Assembly: GCF_003462685.1 (NCBI RefSeq)
Contig: NZ_QRVE01000009.1
Span: 17,690-81,689 of the forward strand
Direction of reading: 5' to 3'
From: Collinsella sp. AF23-4AC
Lineage (GTDB): Bacteria; Actinomycetota; Coriobacteriia; Coriobacteriales; Coriobacteriaceae
Length of the DNA: 64,000 bases
In this document: positions 33,837 to 42,347 of the stretch, in pieces
How positions within the stretch are numbered: position 1 is the first letter of the stretch
Layout of the letters: each line of letters starts with the position of its first letter
The notes under the pieces: generated by a model
Databases searched by the model: none
What the model saw: only the letters and a program-made list of their open reading frames with translations
What the model was told of the DNA's origin: nothing
Position numbers and translations under genes: made by a program

Positions 33837-35219
33837 GAGTTCCACGCTTTCGGCTCCGTTGATGGTTAGGTCACGCTCGTAGAAGGCGGTGAGGGCGCGG
33901 ATGGCGTACATCACGTCGCGCACGCCGCCGGTCTCGTAGCTCGAGTGCATGGCCAGCTGCGGCAGGCCCACGTCCACGGCGTGCATACTCGCCTGCATAT
34001 TGGACAGATTGCCGAGCGTGGAGCCACCCGCCATATCGCTCTTGTTGGCGAAGGCCTGCGTGGGCACGTCGGCGTCATCGCAAATAGCCTGGAACACCGC
34101 GCGGCTAAAGGCATCGGTGCAGTAGTGCTGGTTGGCGGCCTCCTTGATGACGATGCCGCCGTTGAGCACAACCTGATTGCGGGCGTCGCACTTCTCGGCG
34201 TGGTTGGGGTGCACGGCATGCGCGTTGTCGCAGCTCACGAGCATCGAGGCGGCAAGTGCGCGGTGGTACGATTCGTCGTCAAAGCCCAGCGAGCCGTTAA
34301 TGCGGCGTAGCGCATCGGCCAAGAACGTCGACATAGCACCCTGCTTGGTCTCGGAGCCAACCTCCTCGTTATCAAAGCAGCAGAAGACCGAAACGTCGTG
34401 CGCGTTCTCAGCACCCAAAAATGCCTGCAGCGAGGTGTAGGCGCAGGCCAGGTCGTCGAGCTTGGGCGTCGAGATAAACTCGTCGGCCCAGCCCCAAATG
34501 CGCGCATCCTGGCGGTTGACCAGGAACAAATCGCGGCCCAGAATCTGCTCGGGCTCAACATCCAGCTCGTCGGCGATCAGGGCGTCAAAGTCGCCCTGCT
34601 TAAGGTCACCAGCGCTGATGAGCGGGCACAGGTCGACGGCGCGATTGGGAGCAAAGCCCTCATTAACGCCACGATTCATATGGATGGCAAGGCTCGGGAT
34701 GATAGCGACCTCGCGCTCGGTGGCGAGCAGGCGGCTCTCAATACGGTCGCCCTCGCGCACCAACACGCGGCCCGCGAGCGCCAGCGGGCGATCGAACCAG
34801 GTGTAGTCGATCATGCCGCCGTATGCCTCGGTGTTCAGGCGCAGCGTCTCGCCCGCGCCGTCGAGTTCGGGCACGGCCTTGACCTTAAACGTCGGCGAAT
34901 CGCTGTGCGACGCCGTGAGCTGAAAATGATAGTCACCGGCAACACCGTCCTCGCCCCACGTCGCGGCCAGGTCCTCGCCCACCTTAAAGGCAACAACACT
35001 CGAGGTGTTGCGCTGCGTGTAATAACGCCCGCCCGGCTCGATGTCCCACGCCGCGTTCTCGGGCAGATAGGTAAAGCCCGCCTCGTCGAGCTCGGCCATA
35101 ATAGTCGCCGCCGTATGGAACATGCTGGGGCACGCCTCGATAAAGTCGATAAGATCGTTGGCGGCCTCGATATCGTCGGCCGTCACATGCGCGCGCTCGG
35201 GCGTTTCCTGATCCGTCAT
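33834..35219 (-). CDS. M18-family aminopeptidase
   Basis: From ATG 35219 (GGGGAGAG upstream) the protein has 461 residues. It has the metallopeptidase features of the M18/aspartyl aminopeptidase family: the first His ligand in LTASHSDSPTFKV, the Glu pair in CCFDNEEVGSETKQGAM, and a late His region (AMHSSYETGG). These dodecameric cytosolic enzymes cut N-terminal residues, often acidic ones, from peptides. The extra N-terminal 37 codons of the open frame do not fit the family. It is convergent with the hydroxyacid dehydrogenase. Confidence 0.92.
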   Translation of the reverse strand: MTDQETPERAHVTADDIEAANDLIDFIEACPSMFHTAATIMAELDEAGFTYLPENAAWDIEPGGRYYTQRNTSSVVAFKVGEDLAATWGEDGVAGDYHFQLTASHSDSPTFKVKAVPELDGAGETLRLNTEAYGGMIDYTWFDRPLALAGRVLVREGDRIESRLLATEREVAIIPSLAIHMNRGVNEGFAPNRAVDLCPLISAGDLKQGDFDALIADELDVEPEQILGRDLFLVNRQDARIWGWADEFISTPKLDDLACAYTSLQAFLGAENAHDVSVFCCFDNEEVGSETKQGAMSTFLADALRRINGSLGFDDESYHRALAASMLVSCDNAHAVHPNHAEKCDARNQVVLNGGIVIKEAANQHYCTDAFSRAVFQAICDDADVPTQAFANKSDMAGGSTLGNLSNMQASMHAVDVGLPQLAMHSSYETGGVRDVMYAIRALTAFYERDLTINGAESVEL

Positions 35220-35380
35220 GCTCTCCCCTTTCGCTGGGTTGATGGTCCCCTCCAGCATACCCCGCCGCGCCAGTGCCGTGCCTTTCATTCCATGTTTAAT
35301 CCCGCGCCGCTCGCCAAGTTGAGCCATCATGCCCGCACTCCTTTTGCGACAATTACGCTAACAGGACGAAAGGAGCCGTC

Positions 35381-36466
35381 ATGAAGCCACGTAACATTGC
35401 CATCGCCTGCGGTGTCGCGGGAGTCGCCGTCGGCCTTGCCGCTGCCGCCGGCATCGTTTACCGCAAGCAAATCAAGTCCGCCGCTTCGCTCAAACGCTTG
35501 ACCGGCTACGCGGATAGCTATGACCTGTACGCAATCGACATCGCCTACGACTACGATCTTGATCGCATCATCGCCGCTGGCGTGCGCGACGACCAGGCCT
35601 ACATCGATGCCGTGGTGGCGCAGGTGCTGCCCGGTGTGCCGGTACATGTCCAGGCGCCCCAGTTTGCCTGCAGCGCTTTTGTCGCCGTAGATGCCGAATG
35701 CCGCGTGCGCACCGGTCGCAATTACGACTTTAAGGACGACACCTCGGCGCTGCTGGTGCGTAATCACCCACGCGGCGGCTATGCCTCCATCGGGTTTGCC
35801 GCCCTTAACAACCTGGGCGATAACACTCCGCTTGACTCCGTCGGCGGACGCGCCGCCGCACTCATGGGCCCGTTTGCCCAGCTCGATGGTGTTAACGAAT
35901 GCGGCGTGTCCATTGCCGTACTCACCCTGGATTCCAAGCCCTGTGACCAGGACACGCAACGCCCCGTCATCAATACCTCGCTCGCCATCCGTCTGGTGCT
36001 CGACCGTGCCACCACCACGCAAGAGGCCGTCGACCTGCTTTCTGCCTACGACATGCACGCCATGGCAGGACGCGATTACCACTTCTTTATCAACGACGCC
36101 GCCGGTGACGCGCGCGTAGTAGAGTGGGATCCGCGCGATCCGGACCGCGCTTTCAAAGCGACTCCTGTACGCCAGGTTACAAACTTCTACGCCTGTTATG
36201 GCGACGAAGTGCTGCCCAACCAAAAGAATGGCGAGCTGGGCCATGGTAAAGAGCGCGCCGTCGCAATCGCCGATGTCCTTGACGCCCATGTCGGCGCCCA
36301 AGACGAGGCAGTCGCTTGGAAGGCCCTTCGCGCCGCAGCCCAAGAGCCCAATCCGAAAGACATCACCAGCAATACGCAATGGTCGGTCGTCTTTGACAAT
36401 ACCGAGCCCGCTGCCGCCATCACGCTGCGCCGCCACTGGGGCAACGCCGATGCCTTCGCACTGTAA
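35381..36466 (+). CDS. Membrane-anchored linear amide C-N hydrolase (Ntn/choloylglycine-hydrolase-like)
   Basis: The 361-residue protein has an N-terminal hydrophobic helix (~7-27) with lysines after it, so the bulk is probably outside the membrane. The hydrolase domain begins near Cys97 (QFACSAFVAV), the candidate Ntn nucleophile, followed by GRNYDF (Arg and Asp of the site) and an SNTQWSVVFDNT block near the end. The Cys is internal, so autoproteolysis or a different mechanism would be needed; true bile salt hydrolases start at the Cys and lack such an anchor. Substrate unknown: acyl-amides, acyl-amino acids or peptide-like amides. AAAGGAG precedes the start. Confidence 0.82.
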   Translation: MKPRNIAIACGVAGVAVGLAAAAGIVYRKQIKSAASLKRLTGYADSYDLYAIDIAYDYDLDRIIAAGVRDDQAYIDAVVAQVLPGVPVHVQAPQFACSAFVAVDAECRVRTGRNYDFKDDTSALLVRNHPRGGYASIGFAALNNLGDNTPLDSVGGRAAALMGPFAQLDGVNECGVSIAVLTLDSKPCDQDTQRPVINTSLAIRLVLDRATTTQEAVDLLSAYDMHAMAGRDYHFFINDAAGDARVVEWDPRDPDRAFKATPVRQVTNFYACYGDEVLPNQKNGELGHGKERAVAIADVLDAHVGAQDEAVAWKALRAAAQEPNPKDITSNTQWSVVFDNTEPAAAITLRRHWGNADAFAL

Positions 36467-36533
36467 GGAGCCAGGCCCGTCGACCTTACGTTCCCTGGCG
36501 TTGCTTACATTTCCATACGCTTGAGCTAACACG

Positions 36534-36568
36534 TTTTACCCCCGTATCAACAGTGTGCGGGGGTAAAC
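36534..36568. promoter_or_regulatory. Inverted repeat upstream of pfkA
   Basis: TTTACCCCCG (36535-36544) and CGGGGGTAAA (36558-36567) are perfect inverted repeats with a 13-base loop, ~40 bases before the pfkA start and just before a TATAAC at 36591-36596. It could be the terminator of the previous gene or a regulator site for pfkA. Confidence 0.55.
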
Positions 36569-36605
36569 TTATGCGCATGTTATAACTTGCCCGGAAGGAT
36601 TCATC

Positions 36606-37685
36606 ATGCTCAGGATCGGTCTTCTTACCAGTGGCGGCGACTGTCAGGCGCTCAACGCCACCATGCGCGGCATCGTCAAAACGCTTATGACCAATAGCGA
36701 AGAACCTATCGAGATCTATGGCTTTGAGGACGGCTACCAGGGCCTTATCTACAGCAGGTTCCGCGTCATGACGCCCGCCGATTTTAGCGGTATCCTCACC
36801 CGCGGCGGCACCATCCTGGGCACGAGCCGCACGCCGTTCAAGCGTCTGGACACCCCCGAGGCCGATGGTGTCGAGAAGGTGCCGGCGATGGTCCACACCT
36901 ATCACAAGCTGCAGCTCGACTGCCTGTTTATGCTGGGCGGCAACGGCTCCACCAAGACCGCCAACCGTCTGCGCGAAGAGGGCCTCAACGTTATCGCCCT
37001 GCCCAAGACCATCGATAACGACACCTGGGGCACCGAGCTGACGTTTGGCTTTACGAGCGCCATCGACGTCGCCACCAAGTGCATCGATGACATCCACACC
37101 ACCGCCTCGAGTCACGGCCGCGTGTTCGTTATCGAGATCATGGGCCACAAGGTTGGCTGGATCCCGCTGTATGCCGGCGTCGCGGGCGGCGCGGATGTCA
37201 TCTTGATCCCCGAGATCCCCTACGACATGGACCAGGTCATCAAGACCATCGAGCATCGCATGGAGACCGGCAGCCGCTTTACCATCGTGGCCGTCGCCGA
37301 GGGCGCTATCTCCAAGGAGGACGCGGCGCTGTCCAAGAAGGAGTACAAGAAGAAACTCGCCGAGCGCACGAGCCCGTCGATTGTCTACGACATCGCCAAG
37401 GAGATCGAGGCCAAGACTGGTCGCGAGACCCGCGTCGCCATCCCCGGCCACACGCAGCGCGGTGGCCAGCCCGATGCCCAGGACCGCATCTTTGCAACCC
37501 AGTGCGGCGTCGAGGCGGCTCTCGGCTGTCTGCGCGGCGAGTTCGGCTACATGATTGCCCTGCGCGACGGCAAGATGTGCCACATGCCGCTCGAGGATGT
37601 CGCCGGCAAGCTCAAGTATGTCGACCCCCAGAGCGATCTGGTGCGCGAGGCCAAGGCGCTGGGCATCAGTTTCGGCGACGAATAG
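36606..37685 (+). CDS. pfkA: 6-phosphofructokinase
   Basis: The 359-residue enzyme phosphorylates fructose 6-phosphate. LTSGGDCQALNATMRG opens the nucleotide site, and PKTIDNDTWGT (133-142) holds the catalytic Asp137. The phosphate-donor loop is GGNGS (111-115): Gly114 suggests ATP use, the Lys in PKTIDND is usual in PPi-type and group III enzymes, and Asn113 replaces the common Asp or Glu. The combination Gly plus Lys is reported for ATP-dependent Actinobacterial PFKs, so ATP is favoured, but the Asn is unusual. GGAAGG precedes the ATG. The stop codon is inside the outer arm of a palindromic element. Confidence 0.93.
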   Translation: MLRIGLLTSGGDCQALNATMRGIVKTLMTNSEEPIEIYGFEDGYQGLIYSRFRVMTPADFSGILTRGGTILGTSRTPFKRLDTPEADGVEKVPAMVHTYHKLQLDCLFMLGGNGSTKTANRLREEGLNVIALPKTIDNDTWGTELTFGFTSAIDVATKCIDDIHTTASSHGRVFVIEIMGHKVGWIPLYAGVAGGADVILIPEIPYDMDQVIKTIEHRMETGSRFTIVAVAEGAISKEDAALSKKEYKKKLAERTSPSIVYDIAKEIEAKTGRETRVAIPGHTQRGGQPDAQDRIFATQCGVEAALGCLRGEFGYMIALRDGKMCHMPLEDVAGKLKYVDPQSDLVREAKALGISFGDE

Positions 37686-37861
37686 CCTCGGCCGAAACTG
37701 CTCTCATCAGAGACCCCAGGGCTTACCTCCCAAATCGTCCTCGGACATGTCAGGATCCCGCCGTGCGCTTCGCGCGGCGGGATCCTTCCGTCCTGCGGAA
37801 AGATTTGGGAGGTAAGCCCTGGGGCCTCCTGCGGTAACTAGGGAAGCCGAGGCTATTCGTC
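37677..37861. repeat. Nested palindromic element at the pfkA 3' end (family 1)
   Basis: Three perfect stems are nested: outer 16 bp (37677-37692 with 37846-37861), middle 23 bp (37714-37736 with 37802-37824) and inner 12 bp (37752-37763 with 37775-37786). Between middle and inner stems lie 15-base unpaired stretches carrying GTCCTCGGACATG (from 37737) and CTGCGGAA (from 37793). The outer left arm is the end of pfkA with its stop codon. No T run follows. The remaining gap to 38143 holds the hairpin at 37890 and a few CTACCGGT repeats. Confidence 0.9.
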
Positions 37862-37889
37862 TTCTTGCTACAAGTGTGTGGGCTGAAAT

Positions 37890-37960
37890 TAAGTTGCGGT
37901 GAAATAGTTCCTGCTTAGCTTGCAAATGGCTGAATCTAGGAATTATTCCACCGCAACTTA
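37890..37960. repeat. AAGTTGCGGTG hairpin (family 3, copy 1)
   Basis: TAAGTTGCGGTG-A-AATAGTTCC (37890-37911) pairs with the sequence at 37939-37960 across a 27-base variable loop. Two other copies with nearly the same arms lie at 39136-39206 and 55816-55884. Confidence 0.88.
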
Positions 37961-38143
37961 CTGAGTGGGGCTCTTGGCCGCTACTTGCACTGACATTTGT
38001 CCTGAAATGGCTGGTCGTTAGGGGTTGCTACCGGTAGTTGCGGTAGGGTTGGGGCAGATTCTAACTAGAAATGGTGGTCGCTACCGGTTGTTCTCGGCAT
38101 ACTCGGCTCATTCGATTACGGTCACCACATGAAAGGAACTGCC

Positions 38144-39082
38144 ATGGATCTTGCGATGGCACAGCGGCTCGTTGATCGCCGCAAGGCTGCCGGGCTTTCT
38201 CAGGAGGCACTTGCCGCCCAGTTGGGCGTGAGTCGTCAGGCTGTCAGTAAATGGGAGCGCAGCGAATCCTCGCCCGATACCGATAACCTTATTGCGCTCG
38301 CCGCGCTGTATGGTGTGTCGCTGGATGAGTTGTTGTATGGGGAGGCGGTGGATAGCACTGACGCCTCGCAGGCTGATGATGAGGCACAGGACAGCGACGC
38401 CGGCGCCAAAGCTTCAGATAAGGCTGAAGAGGCTGAGGCTTCTACTGAACACGCTGATTGCAGCGATAAGCCACTTGTCGATATTTCCCTCGCGCGCGGT
38501 ATCCACGTCATTGATCCCAATAAAGGCGAGGAAGTCCATGTTGGTTGGAGCGGCATCCATGTGACCAACGAGCGCAAGGGCGAAGAGGTGCATGTGGGGC
38601 CGGGCGGCGTGCATATCGATACGCTTGAGGACGATGGACATAGCGTGCGTACCAATGACGACGGCACTGTCACCATCGACGGCGAGACGTTTTCCAGCTG
38701 GAAGGAAGCACACGACAAGCTCGACCATCATGGCAAGCATTTCCACACCAAGGTTGGACGTGCATGGAACAAATTCCCCTTCCCCGCACTTGTCGCTCTC
38801 GCCTATCTGGTGCTCGGCATTGTCTACGGCACATGGGCTACGGGACTCTTCCTCGTCTTTCTGATTCCCATCTATTACGCGCTTGGCGACCTTATCGACC
38901 AACGCCACTTATCTAAGCTGATCGATGTCGTCTATTCAGTCAGTGCCGAGGCATGGTTCCTCTACATGTGGCTCTGCCTGGGGCAGCCCCATCCCGCCTG
39001 GGTAATCCTCATCACCATCCCGGTCGTAAAAGCACTCATGCGTTGGTGCCGCAAACAATGGAAGCACCGCAAGCGAGCCTAA
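38144..39082 (+). CDS. XRE-family regulator with C-terminal membrane domain
   Basis: The 312-residue protein starts at ATG 38144 (GAAAGGA upstream). Residues ~3-60 are an XRE helix-turn-helix (LSQEALAAQLGVSRQAVSKW). An acidic linker (~65-110) follows, then a repetitive Gly/His/Val segment (HVGWSGIHVTNERKGEEV, HVGPGGVHIDT) at ~125-165, and ~100 residues with about four membrane helices. Membrane-bound XRE regulators of this shape usually sense envelope stress or control a neighbouring transporter. It stands alone here, with palindromic repeats on both sides; the target is unknown. Confidence 0.85.
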   Translation: MDLAMAQRLVDRRKAAGLSQEALAAQLGVSRQAVSKWERSESSPDTDNLIALAALYGVSLDELLYGEAVDSTDASQADDEAQDSDAGAKASDKAEEAEASTEHADCSDKPLVDISLARGIHVIDPNKGEEVHVGWSGIHVTNERKGEEVHVGPGGVHIDTLEDDGHSVRTNDDGTVTIDGETFSSWKEAHDKLDHHGKHFHTKVGRAWNKFPFPALVALAYLVLGIVYGTWATGLFLVFLIPIYYALGDLIDQRHLSKLIDVVYSVSAEAWFLYMWLCLGQPHPAWVILITIPVVKALMRWCRKQWKHRKRA

Positions 39083-39135
39083 ACCATCCCAGCCCGACAG
39101 CAGCACCCAACTAGTACTCCCCCGCCCATCCCTCC

Positions 39136-39206
39136 TAAGTTGCGGTGATATAGTTCCGGTTTTAGCCTTGAGTAGTCGAATTTAGGAACTATTCCACCGC
39201 AACTTA
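39136..39206. repeat. AAGTTGCGGTG hairpin (family 3, copy 2)
   Basis: TAAGTTGCGGTGATATAGTT begins the left arm at 39136; the right arm is 39185-39206. Arms match the copies at 37890 and 55816; the loop does not. Confidence 0.88.
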
Positions 39207-39273
39207 CGAACGATCGGAGCGGCTACGGCACAAGCGTCGGCGTTCGTTTGATGGTCCGTCACGAAAAGGGGTC

Positions 39274-39401
39274 ATCTACTACGTTTAACTCGATGGGGTC
39301 AACCATGACCGCCTTTTTCAAAAATCGACAGGCCTTCTACCTGCGGTTTTATTTTTCGTTTTCCCGGCATGGTTGAGGGTATCCAATTAAACGTAGTAGA
39401 T
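39274..39401. repeat. Nested palindromic element (family 2, copy 2)
   Basis: Outer arms ATCTACTACGTTTAA (39274-39288) and TTAAACGTAGTAGAT (39387-39401) are perfect, as is the inner CAACCATG/CATGGTTG stem (39300-39307 with 39368-39375). On the minus strand the loop contains AATAAAACCGCAGGTA, exactly as in the element at 6623, and the 11-base unpaired stretches also resemble those there. Arms of the two elements share nothing. A short AAACGCCGG/CCGGCGTTT hairpin lies at 39498-39531. Confidence 0.88.
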
Positions 39402-39528
39402 AGGCCCGTTTTGTAGCACACGACCCATTCAAGCCCAATCTCGAAGGCTAAAGAGAGCCTCTCATCAACGCTTGCGAGCAGAAGATAGCAAAGCAACAAA
39501 CGCCGGGCCACCTAATGGTTGTCCGGCG

Positions 39529-39579
39529 TTTGCCCAGATAAAACCTGTCAAAATAAACCTGTTCCTTTTTGGCGGGTTA
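39529..39579. repeat. CTGTCCC-type hairpin repeat at the ABC permease 3' end (family 4)
   Basis: A diverged copy of the 22748 repeat (core CTGTTCC, right arm TTTTTGGCGGGTTA) whose end coincides with the stop codon of the FtsX-type permease. An inverted copy lies at the other end of that operon (43098). Confidence 0.82.
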
Positions 39580-42342
39580 CTCGGCGCTCTTGAGGGCGCC
39601 GACCATGTCAATCTTGTTGAGGGTACGATTGGTGGCGAGGTTGACGATAAACGTAAAGGCAAAGGCCAGCAACACGGATAGCACGTAGCTCAGCGGCTCG
39701 ACTTCGACGTCAAAGTACAGCGACGGCATCTGCAAAATGTAGGTAAAGCTCTCGGCCAGCAAGCCGCCCAGCGGCACGCCCAGCGCAGCGCCGATCGCCG
39801 TGAGAATCAGCGTCTCCTTGTTGACGTAATGGTGCACCTCGCCACGGCGGAAGCCCAATACCTTGATGGTCGCCAGCTCGCGCTCGCGCTCGGAGATATT
39901 CGTGTTGGACAGCGTAAACACCACCACAAACGACAGGCACGCCGCCATAAAGGTCACGAGCACCACGACCGAATTGATAATCGTAAAGTTCGCTTCGTAG
40001 TTCTCCCAATGCTCGGCCGTACTCGAAATCGTAAGCCAACCGTCGCTCTTAAGATTCTTGCTAAACGCAATCTGGTCGGCCGACGAGCCCTTAAGCAGCA
40101 CAAAGACGCCGTTGAGGCGTGCGCTTCGACCGAACGCGCGCTCATAGGTGCCCTGCGTCATGTAAAGCGTGTTGCCCAGATAGTTAAGCGAAATGTCACT
40201 GACTTTGACCTTGGCAACATTGAGCGACGAATCCTGGACGTGTGCCGTATCGCCCGGCTGAATCCCCAGCACCAGCTGTGAACTCTTGCTCAGATACACG
40301 TCTCCGTCACGCAAAGACAGCGGCTCTTTGGACTCATCCTCAAGGCGAACGTAGTCGTCCAGGTCGTTCGTGCGGTCATCGGGCACCACGATCAGCTGCA
40401 CAGTCTCGCTCTTGCCGCCAAAAGTAAAGGTGACGTTGTCGGTCATAATCGGCAGCGTCGAAGTCACGGTCACGTTGGAATCATTGGCCGCGCTGCGCTC
40501 ATCCAACGCCGCGCACGTCTGCGTAAAGTCATCGGGGTTGGCGACCGCCAGCAAGTCATAACGCGTGATATGCCCGTACTGTTTGGGCGAAAGCGCCACC
40601 GACGTATCGCGAATACCCATACCGCAGATCACAAGCGCGGTGCAACCCGCGATGCCAAAGATGGTCATAAAGGCGCGCTTTTTATAGCGGAATAGGTTGC
40701 GTGCAGCGACCTTGTTCAAAAAGCCCATGCGGCGCCAGATAAAGCCGATGCGCTCAAGCAAGATGCGCGAGCCGGCGCGCGGAGCCTTGGGGCGCATGAG
40801 CGAGGCCGGGGTCTCGGCCATCTCGTGGCGGCAGGCGATAATTGTGGCGCCCACCACGCCCACGGCAAACAGTGCTACCGAGACGATTGAGGACACAATG
40901 TCGTACGAAAGCAACATCTGGGGCAGCGAGTACATGTCGTCGAACACCGTAAACAGGAACAGCGGCAGGCCCACAAATCCGATGATATTGCCGAGCACGC
41001 CGCCGATCAGGCACGCCCACAGCGAGTAGTCCACGTATTTGGACAGAATGCGCCCGCGCGAATAACCAAGCGCCTTATACAGGCCGATGAGCGTGCGCTC
41101 CTCCTCGACCATACGCGTGGCGGTGGTAAGGCTGATGAGCACGGCGACGATAAAGAAGATGAACGGAAACACCGTCGCAATAGCCTCAATTGACGAGCTA
41201 TCGCTCTCCACGCTTGAGTAGCTTGCGATATTGTCGCGGTCCTGGATGTACCACGTGCATTCACCCAAATCGGAAAGCTCGGCGCGGGCATCGGCAAACT
41301 GCTGGTCGGCGGCGGCGCGGCGCTGATCCAGGTCGGCCTGAGCCTGGACGCGTTCCTCGCTGCCCTGGGCCATGCGATTGATGTTGTCCTGCTCAATCCC
41401 AAAGAGCATATTCGCCTGGCGCTCGGCCGCATCCAAGCTTGCCGGCGTGTCGACTGTCAGCTCCTGAGCGCGCGCCTTCTCACGCTCCTCGCGGATCTTC
41501 TCTATATTGCCCTTGACCTTGTTGATCTTTGCCGCGTAGGCATCCGAATAGGAGTTGAGGCTCTTGGCTCCCTCGACGACTACGTGGACTGCGGAATAGG
41601 ACGACGACGTCGCGGCGTCCTCGCTCACATAGAACTTATAGTCCGCCGCCGAAGCAGCGCGAAAGGCGTTGACTGTCGAGTCGGAGCTCACATCAGTGGG
41701 ATCGAGGACCTCGGCCGTAATGGTGTAATCGCCCGCGGCAAACTGATCCTTGGCGCTTTGGTTCGACGAGCTCGCGTCATTGGCGGCAAAACTCACCGTA
41801 TCGCCGAGCTTTTTGCCCGAAGCCTTCAGGAACTTCGAAGTCACCGCGACCTCATCGGCGCTCTCGGGCAAATCGCCGTTCACGAGCACCGGCTGATCGA
41901 TGTTCTCCTTGGAGAGACTCTGCACGACCACGCGCTCGCGCGTTGTACCCACGGCGGTGTAGGCGGTCTCGGTGTAGATGCCCTCGGCCGTCTCGACACC
42001 ATCGACCTCTTGGATGGCGGCGAGATCATCGTCGGTCAGGCCATAAGTCGACTGCACGTTGATGTCATAAACATTCTGCTGGTCAAAGTAAGCGTCGACC
42101 GAATCGCACAGATCCTCGCAACCCGCCTTGAGGCCGCACATCACGCTCACGCCGAGCGCGGTGATCACGACGATAGACAAGAAGCGCTTAAGACTGCCTC
42201 GGATTGTGCGGTAGATGCCACGGCGAAAAACCGTCGGCACCATGTCGTTTGAACTTTGGGCAGTACGATAGGTCGCGAACTCCCGGTCGCGACCCGCATG
42301 CTCCGTATCGTGGTTTTGGCTGTTTTGGCGATCTTGGTCCAT
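39577..42342 (-). CDS. FtsX/MacB-type ABC transporter permease
   Basis: The 921-residue protein has the plan of large FtsX-family permeases: a cytoplasmic N terminus (~40 residues), one membrane helix, a ~330-residue extracytoplasmic domain ending in a coiled coil (KIREEREKARAQ, then a Gln/Arg/Ala-rich stretch), three helices with a conserved cytoplasmic loop (TRMVEEERTLIGLYKALGYS), a further helix, a second extracytoplasmic domain and three final helices, again with a loop of the type ERELATIKVLGF. ATG 42342 overlaps the ATPase stop by a few bases downstream; a GTG at 42354 is possible. It works with the ATPase before it. Such pairs export peptides or lipids or act as mechanotransmission devices; cargo is unknown. 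Confidence 0.9.
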   Translation of the reverse strand: MDQDRQNSQNHDTEHAGRDREFATYRTAQSSNDMVPTVFRRGIYRTIRGSLKRFLSIVVITALGVSVMCGLKAGCEDLCDSVDAYFDQQNVYDINVQSTYGLTDDDLAAIQEVDGVETAEGIYTETAYTAVGTTRERVVVQSLSKENIDQPVLVNGDLPESADEVAVTSKFLKASGKKLGDTVSFAANDASSSNQSAKDQFAAGDYTITAEVLDPTDVSSDSTVNAFRAASAADYKFYVSEDAATSSSYSAVHVVVEGAKSLNSYSDAYAAKINKVKGNIEKIREEREKARAQELTVDTPASLDAAERQANMLFGIEQDNINRMAQGSEERVQAQADLDQRRAAADQQFADARAELSDLGECTWYIQDRDNIASYSSVESDSSSIEAIATVFPFIFFIVAVLISLTTATRMVEEERTLIGLYKALGYSRGRILSKYVDYSLWACLIGGVLGNIIGFVGLPLFLFTVFDDMYSLPQMLLSYDIVSSIVSVALFAVGVVGATIIACRHEMAETPASLMRPKAPRAGSRILLERIGFIWRRMGFLNKVAARNLFRYKKRAFMTIFGIAGCTALVICGMGIRDTSVALSPKQYGHITRYDLLAVANPDDFTQTCAALDERSAANDSNVTVTSTLPIMTDNVTFTFGGKSETVQLIVVPDDRTNDLDDYVRLEDESKEPLSLRDGDVYLSKSSQLVLGIQPGDTAHVQDSSLNVAKVKVSDISLNYLGNTLYMTQGTYERAFGRSARLNGVFVLLKGSSADQIAFSKNLKSDGWLTISSTAEHWENYEANFTIINSVVVLVTFMAACLSFVVVFTLSNTNISERERELATIKVLGFRRGEVHHYVNKETLILTAIGAALGVPLGGLLAESFTYILQMPSLYFDVEVEPLSYVLSVLLAFAFTFIVNLATNRTLNKIDMVGALKSAE

Positions 42343-42347
42343 GGGCG

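Noticed and set aside
35381..36466. Bile salt hydrolase
   Set aside because: The nucleophile would be internal (Cys97) after a membrane anchor; bile salt hydrolases start at the Cys. The broader C-N hydrolase family is safer.
36606..37685. PPi-dependent phosphofructokinase
   Set aside because: Gly at the donor-deciding position (GGNGS) speaks against PPi in spite of the PKTIDND Lys.
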